From Antennarius striatus (lineage: Eukaryota > Chordata > Actinopteri > Lophiiformes > Antennariidae), in the NCBI RefSeq assembly GCF_040054535.1, contig NC_090794.1, forward strand, positions 1,859,501 through 1,923,500: DNA of 64,000 bases, given 5' to 3'. The notes under the pieces were generated by a model. It had not been told where the DNA came from, searched no databases, and saw only the letters and a list, made by a program, of their open reading frames with translations. A program made the position numbers and the translations under genes. Positions 27,938 through 39,000 of this stretch are shown here, in pieces (within the stretch, counting starts at the first letter, position 1; every line of letters begins with the position of its first letter).

Positions 27938-27956
27938 AGGTGTGAACAAACACGTG
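27938..27956 (+). promoter_or_regulatory. T-box half-site and E-box upstream of ripply
   Basis: AGGTGTGAA (27938-27946) is a textbook T-box half-site. It is followed four bases later by the E-box CACGTG (27951-27956). More CACGTG boxes lie at 27843-27848 and near 28024. They sit about 490 bases upstream of the ripply start codon. Tbx6 and Mesp-type bHLH factors are known regulators of Ripply genes in other vertebrates; use of these sites here is inference. Confidence 0.45.
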
Positions 27957-28146
27957 TCCTGTTGTCCCCCGGCCTGCTGGGAGAGATGATGGAGACGCGC
28001 GTTTGTTGAAGGGGGGGGGGGGGGCACGTGTCAGCCTGTTGAAAACATCAGATCCACTTCTGCATCACCCCCCCCCCCCATCCTTTCAAAAAACATATCA
28101 TAATTTGATTCCTTTATTCTATTAAACGTGTTTTTTCGCCGTTGCG

Positions 28147-28161
28147 CCACCAGAGGGCGGC
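28147..28161 (+). promoter_or_regulatory. CTCF-like core motif, plus orientation
   Basis: CCACCAGAGGGCGGC matches the CTCF core consensus and lies in unique sequence about 700 bases upstream of ripply. It has the same orientation as the array motifs. Confidence 0.5.
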
Positions 28162-29014
28162 GTGGACCCACACGGGGGTCTGACACAAGCGTGGGGGTGA
28201 AAAGGATGTATCTTCTAACACCGCAAGAACACACAGCTCTCGGTTCGGAGTCACAGCGTGTGTTTTCATCTCAACTTCTTTTTTTTTCAGGTAATAGATT
28301 AAAAAAAAAAAATCTGCGAGGATCGCGCGTAAAAACGCGCACCACGCATGTCGGGCGTTAAATCCCGCTGACAAACGGCTCCATCGCCTTCACCACCCAA
28401 CTCCCCAGGGAGAGGCAGTGAGGGATCAGAGCTAATAAGGCCCCTATAGATCTGCCTGTCAATCTATGGGTGCCTTCGTCTCCTCTAATGAGCTCTAAAG
28501 GAGGCAGGATGTAAAAGTAGGTCGGCACATTTACACTATTTTCTATGTTTCCAGGCCTTTTCATCAAAAACATTCGCATTCAATCACCGCCAAGTGAACA
28601 AAACGCATCAAATGAGCACAAGAACAGGAACGCACAAAAGAGGCAGGCGCCTCGGTCGGCCGTGAATGGAGGAAAATGATGATTCCCGTCAAACGGAGAG
28701 GAAAAACGATCCCAACGAGACGTCATCCGTCATCGGCTTCATCGGTTTGGAGGAAGAAACTGATGCTCCATATCTCGAGGAGGTTTGAGATTGACCCCCC
28801 CCCCCTCTCTCCATCCTCAGTTCCTCCCTCCCTGAACGAAGAGACGCCTCTTCATCGGCCTCAGCTCCTCTTTTGAGTCATCTTCACCGTGATTACCCTC
28901 CTCCTCCTCGCGGGTCGCACTCGGTTCCATTTCGCTCAAGTCATTTACTCTTCTCTTGCAAAAGTGTCCGCGCTCGACTCAAAGTAATAACAACTCCTCT
29001 CCATGGCAACCGTC

Positions 29015-29015
<1 letters not shown>

Positions 29016-29096
<81 letters not shown>
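29016..29096. repeat. (CA)n microsatellite, about 40 units
   Basis: A nearly perfect CA run with one CCC interruption, in the ripply-mrap2 interval. Confidence 0.97.
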
Positions 29097-29097
<1 letters not shown>

Positions 29098-30336
29098 CTG
29101 ATCTGTTTATTTGTGACTTATTAAATTAAATCGGTGAATATGAAAGAGCCGTTTGGAGACGGCGCCTGACAGCGGTCTTCAGGAGTCTTCACTTACCTGC
29201 TGAATGGTTCTTATTAAAAGTTGAAGGCCGGGGTCAAAGGTCACCTGCTTTGTTCCTATATTCTACGTTTCTACCTGCAGCTGAAAAAGCTTTCATTCCA
29301 AGATGGATATATTCAAAGGAAAAACCTCGTTCCAGCCAGTCTGACCCTCCTCCTGGGGGGGGGGGGGGCATTCTGGGTCATCCTGACAGAGCGGCTGGAG
29401 TGTGTCGATTTGCATTAAAGCGTTTCTTTCTACCTCAACATCGTCTCTTTCACCATCATGATGGAAAACTTGAGTCTTTTTAATCCAGGTTTCGACAGGT
29501 TCAGTCTTTTCCACGTCTTAAAATGTACGATTTATTATAAATCAAGCTTTTGTCTGAGGCGCTGAGGAGGTGAACGGCGTATTAATTAATATGTTGTGTG
29601 CGGATCTCTCCAGACGGAGGAATAATAATTCGCTCTAAGCAGCAGCGGCGCTCCCACCGGCGGCGGTTTGATTAAACATTTACGGGGTTTTTTCTAAATC
29701 CTTTCCAGGCGTGAGGGTTTTGTCCTGAAAACCACGAGGCAGAAGGTCGGACCGATCCAGATCCGGCTGACACGGAGGTTCCGGGTGTTTCCTTGGAAAC
29801 CGTGTGATGGAGCAGGTGGGGGGGGGGATATTGGAAATAAAAGCCAAAAAAAAAGAACAGCTGGAAATTCTATTTTTAACCTTGAACAGCGGATTGACAA
29901 CTTTTGATTCATTCATCGCCCCCCCCCTGCCCCCCCCCCCCAGTCCGAACATTTTGGTTTATGAAGGAACATCTGGAGCGAGACTCAAACCTAATGCAGA
30001 CTAATGAGACCCGCTTCTGATTCATCCACAGACGTTTTTATAAAATGAACACGCGTTTCCAGTCTCGTCTCCATATCGACGCAGCTCGTCAGTAGAAGCA
30101 ATTTAAAAAAACCATTAGAGGCGTCGGCGTGGAGGAGCGTCGCCTCCGTCCTCTAAACGGTTAAGAATAAAAGGCGCTTCTTAAATAAAAGAGAAGAAGT
30201 TCACCTGCAAGTAAAACCTTCAGAAAGAATAATCGGAAGATTGAAAAATGTTAAATGGATTTCTGAGTGCGTTTTTTAAAAAATATTTTATTGGAAGTTA
30301 TTTTATGGAAGGTGTTCCTCAGGACGGCCGCTCCCG

Positions 30337-30350
30337 CCAGCAGGGGGCGC
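30337..30350 (+). promoter_or_regulatory. CTCF-like core motif upstream of mrap2
   Basis: CCAGCAGGGGGCGC is a full match to the CTCF core, about 480 bases upstream of the mrap2 start codon and in plus orientation. Confidence 0.55.
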
Positions 30351-30651
30351 AAACAACAGGTGAGCTCCACTGCAGATCTTTGTAGAAAAAGAAAGGCGTG
30401 GCGGAAGTGAGTTGGAGCTTCCACTTCCGGTGTTCCTAATTTAAATCCAAACGTGTCACGACGGATGTCTTTCACGCGTAATCCCACACGCGTCATGACG
30501 CGTAACCCGCGTGTATTGGAGGGGAAACGTCAGGTGTGAGGGGGCGCGCTCCACACGGACGCGCAAGGGAGGCTGGATTGGCGGTGACGCGCAGCGCGCT
30601 CCAACACAACCGGGATCCGCTCCAAAGCGGAGCGACCGCGGCACGGAGACG

Positions 30652-30717
30652 ATGGATCCCTGCGCGCGTCACGCCCCCCTCCCTGGATCGACGGTGGATT
30701 CCTGGAGGTCGAGCTAA
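30652..30717 (+). other. possible upstream ORF in the mrap2 leader
   Basis: An ATG in good context (acgATGG) opens a 21-codon frame that stops before the mrap2 start. A C-rich acceptor-like sequence ending in atcag at about 30799 suggests that the main start codon is in a second exon. The uORF would then be in a 5' leader exon, if that exon exists here. Confidence 0.3.
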
Positions 30718-30819
30718 CCGGAGTTCGCTCCCAGTTCGGGGAGGGGGAAAACTTCTTTTACCGGGTCGATTCACCCCCCCACCACCCCCCCCCATCAGGG
30801 CTCGTAGGATCGGTTCGAG

Positions 30820-31720
30820 ATGTCCGACTTCCACAACCGGAGCAAGCCGAGCGCCCGACGCGGGGACTACGTGTGGCAGTACGAGTACTACGACGACGAG
30901 GAGCCGGTGTCGTTCGAGGGACTCCGAGCGCACAGATGTGAGACGGTTTTATGATCTCCTCTCCCTCCTCACCTCCACGACTCCTCTAATTAGACATTTC
31001 CTTTTCCTCCTTCCACTCCCCAGCATCCTCATCCTCACTTCTGTCTTCATGGAATGAGGAAGAAGGAGTGAGGATGAGGAGGAATTTCCACTCTAATCAA
31101 CCTCTTTGACCTTTCAGACTCCATCGTCATCGGATTCTGGGTGGGATTGGCCGTCTTTGTCATTTTTATGTTCTTCGTTCTCACGCTGCTCACCAAGACG
31201 GGGCCCCCCCATCCAGAGTGAGTCCTATTTTTTATTTTTTTTTCATAATAAAAGCTCTATTTGACTCTTCTTTTTTTTTTTTGGAATCTTTTTCCCCAAC
31301 AGGAACCCCGATTCGGCCGAGAAGCGCCACCGACCGGGGAGCTGCCAGGTGGACGTCGACCCGCCCCAGGAGGAAAACGACCACGCCTTCTCCCGCCCGC
31401 TGATGGCCGAGTCGCGCTCGTACTTCCACTGCTACATCGGAAAGGAGATCCGGCAGAAGTTAGACGACCAGACGAGAGGCGGGAAGCCAATCCGGAGGGG
31501 GTCCTGCCCCCGGGGCAGAGGTCTGGACGAGATGGAGGAGGAGGAGGAGGAGGAGGAGGAGCCTCTCAAGGCGGACGAGTCCGTCAGGGACCGGTCCTAC
31601 TTTTCCCACTTCAACATCCCCAACTTTGTCAATCTGGAGCACAGCTCCGCCCTGGGGGAGGACGACCTGCTGTACGAGCCGTCCGTCATGACGGAGTCCC
31701 GCCTGAGGGACGTCTGCTGA
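30820..31720 (+). CDS. mrap2: melanocortin-2 receptor accessory protein 2
   Basis: Mrap2 is a single-pass accessory protein that binds melanocortin receptors such as MC4R and changes their trafficking and ligand response; it forms antiparallel dimers in other vertebrates. Exons 30820-30937, 31118-31217 and 31303-31720 join in phase to 211 aa. Visible parts: an N-glycosylation sequon (NRS, residues 6-8), the conserved pre-membrane segment DYVWQYEYY.DEEPVSFEGL with RAHRYSIVIGF, and the membrane helix (about 43-66, GFWVGLAVFVIFMFFVLTLL) followed by TKTG. Late in the tail is the conserved HFNIPNFVNLEHSS with EDDLLYEPS. A GAG-coded run of nine or so Glu residues (31534-31561) is an expanded tract in the cytoplasmic tail. 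Splice sites are canonical. Teleosts have a and b paralogues; I cannot say which this is. Confidence 0.96.
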
Positions 31721-31927
31721 GGCGGCGCCGCCGAGACGTCCCACAATCCCTCTGGGTTCGGACGTTGTTCTGGATCATCGTCCAGGGTCATCCTGACCTC
31801 AACGGGTTCAGAGACATTTTACGCCGACTCGTCTTTTCGTTTTTTATTGTCGTATATTTTGCCTGTTTAAAAAAAAAAAACCGATGAGAAAAACTTCTCA
31901 TTTTTTGTGTCTTTGTCCTGTCGTGTG

Positions 31928-31933
31928 AATAAA
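31928..31933 (+). terminator. polyadenylation signal for mrap2
   Basis: AATAAA about 210 bases after the mrap2 stop codon, followed by a T- and GT-rich stretch. Confidence 0.7.
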
Positions 31934-32028
31934 AACCATTTCAAACATTTCTGGTCGTTCTAGACTTTATTCTGGATGAATCATCTCGTAGCTTCAGTTC
32001 AAGGGGTCAATGAGGTGAATGAGCCTTC

Positions 32029-32089
32029 CATCAGCCACCGCCGCCACCAGCGTTTTTTGTTTTTTTTTAGGTGGCAGCGGCGGCTGATG
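32029..32089 (-). other. 20-bp-arm stem-loop just beyond mrap2
   Basis: Arms 32029-32048 and 32070-32089 are inverted repeats (catcagccaccgccgccacc against ggtggcagcggcggctgatg) around a 21-base T-rich loop. On the plus strand two of 20 pairs mismatch (A-C). In a minus-strand RNA both become G-U, so all 20 positions pair. Size and shape recall a short pre-miRNA or a structured RNA; expression is unknown. Confidence 0.4.
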
Positions 32090-32099
32090 ACTCTGCTGA

Positions 32100-35000
32100 G
32101 ACAAACTTTACATTTCCGGGCTGTATAGCGATCAATCCGAGTATTTTCTCGACCAATCAGGGGCGGGATGAATCCAAAGGTGGCTACAAGTGACCAATGG
32201 GAGCAGGTTTTGACTCTCGAGGTTTTCCTCCGTTAAAGAACGCATTAAAAAGCAGAAGCGACGTCCGTCCCTCGAATGTTTTTTCTTGCGAAATTACGTG
32301 ATTTAAAGCCGCGCCAGGCGGCGGCGACGGACAGAACATTGCTCGGTGTTATTCTCATGTACCACCAGTGGACCCGCCCACGTACAGTTAGCCGCATGCT
32401 AAACGGATGTGCTCGGAATACCAGACGGCTGATCAAATCAGACTTTTCCGCGTCGCCACAAACAACCCTTTAATCCGTGAAGAATAATAAATGCCCTCCT
32501 GTTGCCTGCCGACACCTCCCAGCTTCACGCTGGGGGCTAAAATGAGCAAATGTGATTGGTTAATGACCCCCCCCCCAGTCGCACAAAAGCCAGTTAGCCG
32601 TTTTTGTCATAAAGAGTTAAAAAAATTTGGAGAAGATTTCGCTGTGGTCCCTTCATTTCTGGAAGGGAGATCTTCAAATAGGGTTGCCATGGTGATTTGG
32701 ACTAAAAGCAGGGAGGAGCAGTGACTCACGGTCCTGTCGGCCGTCTGAATGGGGGGGGGGGTGTCAAGTCCAAATATGAAAACCAATCGAGGGAAACGCC
32801 GGGATTGAAACGCCGCCGGCGTCGAACAGGAAGGACTTGTCGGTCGTTTCCAACTCCTGCATGCCTCAGCAGAAGCTCTTCCAGCTACTTTTTTACCTGG
32901 GGGAGGACAGGTCTCCACGGGTGCAGTGAGCACCAACGACCAGCAGGTGGGGCAGTGGAGTCAAACTGCTTTCAAAGCCAAAATGCCATTTGCCTCCCAA
33001 ATTGGTTTCTCCAAATTTTGAGTGGACAAATGGTTGAGCTGCAGCGACACCTGAGCAGATGATGACCCACAGGGGGGGGGGTAGGTTTGGAAAGGGGTGG
33101 GCGGGGTTAAACAACATTTTGTTGATGCCAAAAATTCTTTCGGATCCGGTGGGCGTGGAAAAAATGTTGATTATACACTCGCGAGAGCGGAAAAGAACGA
33201 AAGCCGACGACGTCTCCGAAGTGTCGCTGAGATTGCAGAACAAAAAACGTGACGAGATCCAGATTAAAATCAAATCCGTCGCGCCGAAGCCAGGCAGATT
33301 AGATTAGATTAGGATTACAAACACAGCGTTTATAAACGAGACGCTTCGCCTCATTTCAAGCAGACGTTTTCCAGGATAATCATCCGAAAGTGCGGCCTAG
33401 CTGATGAACGTTTATTCCAAATTATCGGTGATGTAACCCGCAGCACAAAGACGGCTGGATGTGTTTTTTTTTGTGTTTTTTTCGGAGACGATATTAAAAA
33501 AAATTAATTCCGCCTCCGCGGAAAATGAATGAAAGAGAAAAAGAGGAAAAAAAAAAACTTTTTTGGACAAAAAAGACTAAAAGCAGAGCGAGCAGCTGCA
33601 GAGAAAGCATGTCTGAAACTGTATTTACCACAGGGAGGGGGCGGATAGGTGGGGCTGGGGGGGGGGGGGCAAGAGGAGCTCCTGTCACGTGTTGCCAAAC
33701 CAGTATGTCTGTGCATATTAATGAAGTTACTGTCAATAGAGGGTTTTACTGTTCACCTCAAACACGACGTGACTCAACCCAACGTGGCTTTAGCTCTGGG
33801 GGGGGGGGGGGGCGGGTAAGGTGAGGTGGGATGGGGGGGTTTGTGGGTAAAAGTAATGTGTTAATTATTAATTGGGTGGAGAATGAGGCTGGTTTCCGGT
33901 GGCGCATGAATTAATCATGGGGGAGACAGGTAACAGGTGGTGCGTTCAGGGCTCGCTTGGACTCTTTTATTGGAGGGGTGGGGGGCACATGTGGGATGTA
34001 TGTTCAGTTTCCATACTAGATATGATTCGGTTTAACCCCCGTGGCGCTTTGGAATCCTGACTTTATCGAGCCTGACTTGGAACCAGGTGTTGGATGGAGT
34101 TCTCGAGGATCCAAACAACCCGATTGGTTCTCCTGGAGCGCGCGGGGTGTGTTACCTGGACCGGGCAGATTCCTCCTGCGCCTCGGCGCGCAGTGTCAGA
34201 CAGGCGCGTCCCGACAGCTGTCTGCAGCCGCGACGCGCTCCTCCATCCGAACCGGAGCGGAGCGCGATAAATATTGATCAGGTGTTTGTTGCTTCAGTGA
34301 GGGGGGGGGGGGTGTAGGTACAGGTTCAAGCCGGGGGGGTGGTGGTGGAAGAGGCTGGAAGCCTATATTCTCCACCGGGTGCGTTCAGAGGCGACACGAC
34401 GGTAGGAGCGCGTCGGGATCATGGTGAGTGTTCTGTGACGCATGCAGGAATGAACGGGGGTGGGGGGGGGTGTCAGGGTCTGTTTGCTTTGGTCTGATGG
34501 AGCAGTTTGTGCAAGAACCTGTTACACTTTCGCCAGGGGGGGAAGGGGAGGCGGGGTATGGGTGCGCGTTCACGTTTCAGCCTTAGTCATCAAACTGTTA
34601 AATGTGCGTGTGACGACCGTTAAATGTCAAAAATAATCACCTGCCCAGGTGTGACCTTCTGTGGAATCGATTATTTGGTGGGTGGGTGGGTGGGGGGAGC
34701 CACTCCCACCAGAACGGACGAATCAGAGACTCTGTGGCAAGGTCAGAATAAAATCATTATCTTTTATTTATTTTTATTTTTTTTAAAGGATTTGGATCGA
34801 TTAAAAGAGTCGAAACAAAAGTTTGTTGTTGGTTAAAAAGGCAGTTAAACAGTTAAACTGCCGAGTGGAAAGACTGACACGGAGTTCGCGCCAAGTCACA
34901 CAAGGGCATTCGGGTTTGGAGAACCAAAAACAGAACTCTGAAAAACCGCAGAAGTCGGTGCGTCATTTCCCCTGGAAAAGTTTGGAGACGGCCTTTTTGA

Positions 35001-36030
35001 GGCATTCAGGGACGACGCGTAATGTAGGAAATTCTAAACTTCACCTGACAGAGCGACTTGGATAAGTTGTTTTTCTTTAATTTTTATTTATTTGCTAACT
35101 TTGACAAGTAAATTCCAGTCGTATAAATGTTGCCATGGCAACACAATAAACACAGAAGGCTCATTAATATAGAAGCACAAGAAAGAAAACATTAAACAGA
35201 TCCTGATCCGCCGATGTGAAGACATTTTTGTTGGATCAGATTCCAGGATTATTCCCAGGATCGAGTTGAAGGGATGATGTTGGCGATGCGGTCAAAACGA
35301 AGTCGTCATGGCAACAGCACTATAAAACCTGTATGAGTGCGTGTCGTTACCTCCTCAGGGTCACATAAACCGCAACTCACATGTTTACGCACATCCACCA
35401 ACAAATGGTTTGTAAATAAAGAATTTCCCGTCATCTGGCTGCGTAAATGATGTTTCTGGATTATTAATAAAACAAACAGACTAGTTTTGTGTTTTAAGTG
35501 AGAAACTGTTGAGTCTCCGGGGCGCAGAAATAAGTTTAGGTTTGAGTTTTTAGAGTAAAACACCAATTATCTCTCAAAAGACGCAGCTGTTTTGGAGTTT
35601 GCGCGTGTTTGTGAAGTATCCGAGGCGTCCTTGAAGGCATCATTATACCACCGAGTTACGTGAGCGCTATTGAGGGGGCAGAACTTAATCCCCTGCATCT
35701 CAGATGCCAGTCCGGCGCAGTCGTTTTCGCTGCGGACGCGTCTCTGGACGCACAGGACGCGTAAAAACGCAGTTTTAGCGCAGATCCGGGGCTGCGCTAA
35801 AACGGACAGGCGCATCTGGTTTGGAGTGGGGCAAAAACTTGATCCGAGTCAGGGTGAGTTGGTGCCAAGAGGGACGAGTTGCAGCTGGATGTGTGACTCC
35901 TCCAGCCGAGGCAGAGTATCTCCTGTTCATCCAACATTCCTGCTTCACCTCCTTCTGTGGTTTTTTAGCCTGATCCTCTTGTTTGTTTTATGCTCCTTAG
36001 GAGTTTTTTTTTTTTTTGCTCAAACCCAAA
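32100..36030. other. mrap2-crybg1 intergenic and 5' region of crybg1
   Basis: No independent gene is supported. Bases 33500-33850 are rich in G and A runs. Bases 34050-34430 are CpG-rich with a GATAAATATT box and a possible first exon. Bases 35129-35142 hold a perfect RFX X-box palindrome GTTGCCATGGCAAC. Bases 35600-35870 are again GC-rich with repeated GCGC and ACGC words and may be a second crybg1 promoter or leader exon. Confidence 0.45.
34270..34423 (+). promoter_or_regulatory. crybg1: candidate alternative promoter and first exon of crybg1
   Basis: A CpG-rich block with a TAAATA-type box near 34268 ends in gcgtcgggatcATG followed immediately by the strong donor gtgagtg (34424). If spliced to the acceptor at 36349, this ATG would read in phase into the crybg1 frame as [14 protein letters not shown]. 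This would be an alternative to the first exon at 36033. It is inferred from splice-site quality and phase only. Confidence 0.35.
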
Positions 36031-36032
36031 TC

Positions 36033-39000
36033 ATGTTCACATCCTACGTAAAGAATCTGAATGATTTGGTATTTTCCACGGTAAGCTTCCAGGCGCTGAG
36101 ATCCTCCTGCATGATCTTTGCTGCATGAGCGAAAACAAAAGATGTAGGAACAAGCGACCCTTTCTCCCCTTGGAGCGCTCTCCTGTCTCCTCCTTTGTTC
36201 ACGGGCCCTTTGACATATTTGCACTTCCACGTGGAGCAGCTGTCAGTTTATTCAGAACAAACACATTTTGGACGCTGCATGTGTGTCGCCCGCCCTCGGA
36301 GCGAGTTGGGGAGATGCTCACATGTGGTTTTCTCTGCTCCTGTTTCAGTCGGAGAGCTCCGAGGAGCAGCCCAGCCCCGGGGTCTTGAGTCGGATCGGAA
36401 GCTGGTTCTCTCCCTGGAGGACGAGGACTCCCACCAGTCCCACCGAGACGTCTCCGACCAGGGGGGAGGCGGAAAAGACAGACGGGGAAGAGGAAGGTGG
36501 AGAGTCTACGAGAACTGAAGCGAGGGAACGACGGAGCGAGGAGGAGGAGAACCTCTCCGGTGATATTTTACCCCGTAAAGAGGAGGACGCCAAGGAGTCT
36601 GCCCACAAAGAGAGCTCCGGTTTGTGCATCCCAGAGTTAACCGACGGAGGCCCGACGGGGGAGGAGTTTGTTTGGAGCAGGAAGAGCAGAAGAAAGGAGA
36701 GGGAGGAGGGCAGCGGTGGTATTTCAGAGAGCGGGAATCCTGAGAAAAATGCCAGTCATCTGACACATCTGTCTTCCTCGTCGGAGCAGGGAGTGGTATG
36801 GGACGCGGCCCAAAATCAGCCTCGGGCTCAGGGACCGGCGCACGCTCAGACAGGCAGGAGGCTCCATGTGTACCTGGAGGAGACCAGCGTGATTCAGTGC
36901 GGTCGGGAAGCCAACGCCGGCGAGCCGGTCGTCCACACTAAAGTCACCAAGAGCTTGGAGATCCCTCGCAAGTCCACGTCCAGCCTCGATTCGTTGGACG
37001 GCTCGGGTTCGACGAGCGAAGAGACGAAAAGGATAAATGCGAGTCCGGTTTTTGGGACGGAAAGCACTTCTGGCGGATCTGAAGGAGTTTCACCCAACTC
37101 TGGTGTAAACCGACAGTTTGAAGAGGAAACCGGTGGAGACGGCATGGGGCGGAAAAACGGGAGGAGGAAATCCCGAAAGAACTTTCAGGGAGATGCGGAA
37201 AAATCGCCTCCAAAAGTCGAACCTGTCTCGGATGCTTTCCCAACGTCGGATAATTCAGTCATCAGCACTGAGGCCAAAAGTCCAAAGACTCTAAAAGGAG
37301 AGTCTCCAATAAACTCCTCCTCCGAGCATGGCTCCGCCCCCGAGGCCTCACCTGAACAAACGGAGGGAAAGACTTCCTGCCTCGATGCAGCCGAGCCGCG
37401 GGGCAGGTTCCATGACCGGGATTCAGTCGCTGCTGCCTCTCTGGAACGTGTGGTCGACTCCCCGGCAAACATGGAGGAGAAGGATAGTCTTCAGCAGGTG
37501 GAGGGGAAGTCGGAAGCACCGGAGCCCAAACGCAGGAGTATTAAGGTTTCCAGAAGCGAGGTGAAGCTGATCACGAAAAACGTGCGTCTGAACGCGAAGC
37601 TGATCCCAGACGGAGACAAACGGGACGTTAAAACTAAAAAACTGACAAAGGTTGAGGATAAACCCCCAACGGAAGGCGAATCACGGTGAGTCCTGACTTT
37701 GATTTGTTTGATTAATTGATCACAGACACAAATCAGTGAGCGGTGAATGAATGAATGACTCATAGCATTCCGTGAGCTGCAGTGTAAATAACAAAGGCTC
37801 AAAATCAATGAAGGTTCAGGATGAAAAGATTGAAATGTAGGTCAAATGAAATGAACGTTTGTTTTGGCGTCCAACATGTTTCAGTTCCAACCTGTACCGT
37901 TTGTCCTACACAGGCCACATCAATCGAGGGCGAGGAAAGAGGAGCTTAAACCGGAGTTGGGACGCATCGCAGATAAAATCCGACTCTTTGAGGAGACCGC
38001 CGAGAGGTCCAGGAAGCAGACCTTCCAAACGCCGAGGAGCGTGGACGCCTCTCCGGTCCGGACAGTCTCCGACAGGCTGAAGGCGGATTTCACGTTTCCA
38101 GAGCAAAGGTCCAAATCGGCTGATCCTTACGACAAACCCAGGTCCAGTTCGCCATCGCCCAGCAGGGAGCGGCCAATGACGATCAAGGAGCGGACGAGGA
38201 ACTTCACAGAAGCGACTAAAAGAAATGAAAGGAGGGCGCCTCCTCCGAAAGCAGCTATGACAGGAATGTCTCAAGAACATACCTTACTTACGTCATTGAA
38301 GTCACAAAGGCCGAACAATCAGGGCAAACCTGCCCCGAGGGGTGAGATGCAATCAAAGACAGTGTCAAGAATAGCATTAGAACCAGAAGAGCGAGATTCT
38401 GCTCTACCAGACCGAAAGATTTCAGATTCTGATAAGAAACCAACGGACTCCAAATCAGAAGATGCAGCCGCCTCCAAAACAGAAGACAAAGGTGAGAAAA
38501 CGAACCGGACGGAGACACAGGTTCAAGATAAAGAGTCGGATGTTTCTGTAGAGCCGACCAGTAGCGTCAGCCAGCAATCCAAAAGAATCAGCAGGTCAAA
38601 AAGAAGAAAGAGTCGTGAACCAACCAGTCCCAGCCGCCCAAAGAGTGAAAATGACCCGGATCAATCAGCAGGTAAACCAACAGCGGCGTCTGCTAGAAAA
38701 CTGGTAGATGATGCCAAGGAAACCACCTCTGACACCAAACTCACAGATGAAATCTTTTTACAAGCTGATGAAGCCAAAGGAATTGCAGCAGCAGATGAAC
38801 AGTCTTTACTTTCTGGAAAAGAGGACGCATTTAAAAATGAACTGAAAGTATTGGATAGAGAGCCAGATGCTTCTTCTCTAAAGGAACACATTGACAAGCC
38901 AGAGAGAAAACAGGATTCTGAGGGACTGGTCAGCCAAGATGAACCAGATACGACCGCCTCCATTAGCAGAACAAAGGCTGCTATTGACCAGGTTCCAGAG

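Larger units (their letters stand above)
27560..30650. other. ripply-mrap2 intergenic interval
   Basis: No coding exon is supported. The interval holds the ripply upstream region, two plus-oriented CTCF-like motifs (28147 and 30337), a likely conserved element at 28370-28560, a CA microsatellite (29016-29096), and several G or C runs. The last 250 bases become CpG-rich, as expected for the mrap2 promoter. Confidence 0.5.

Noticed and set aside
31261..31887. 208-residue plus-strand frame over mrap2 exon 3
   Set aside because: Out-of-frame shadow; the mrap2 frame in the same DNA has clear family conservation.
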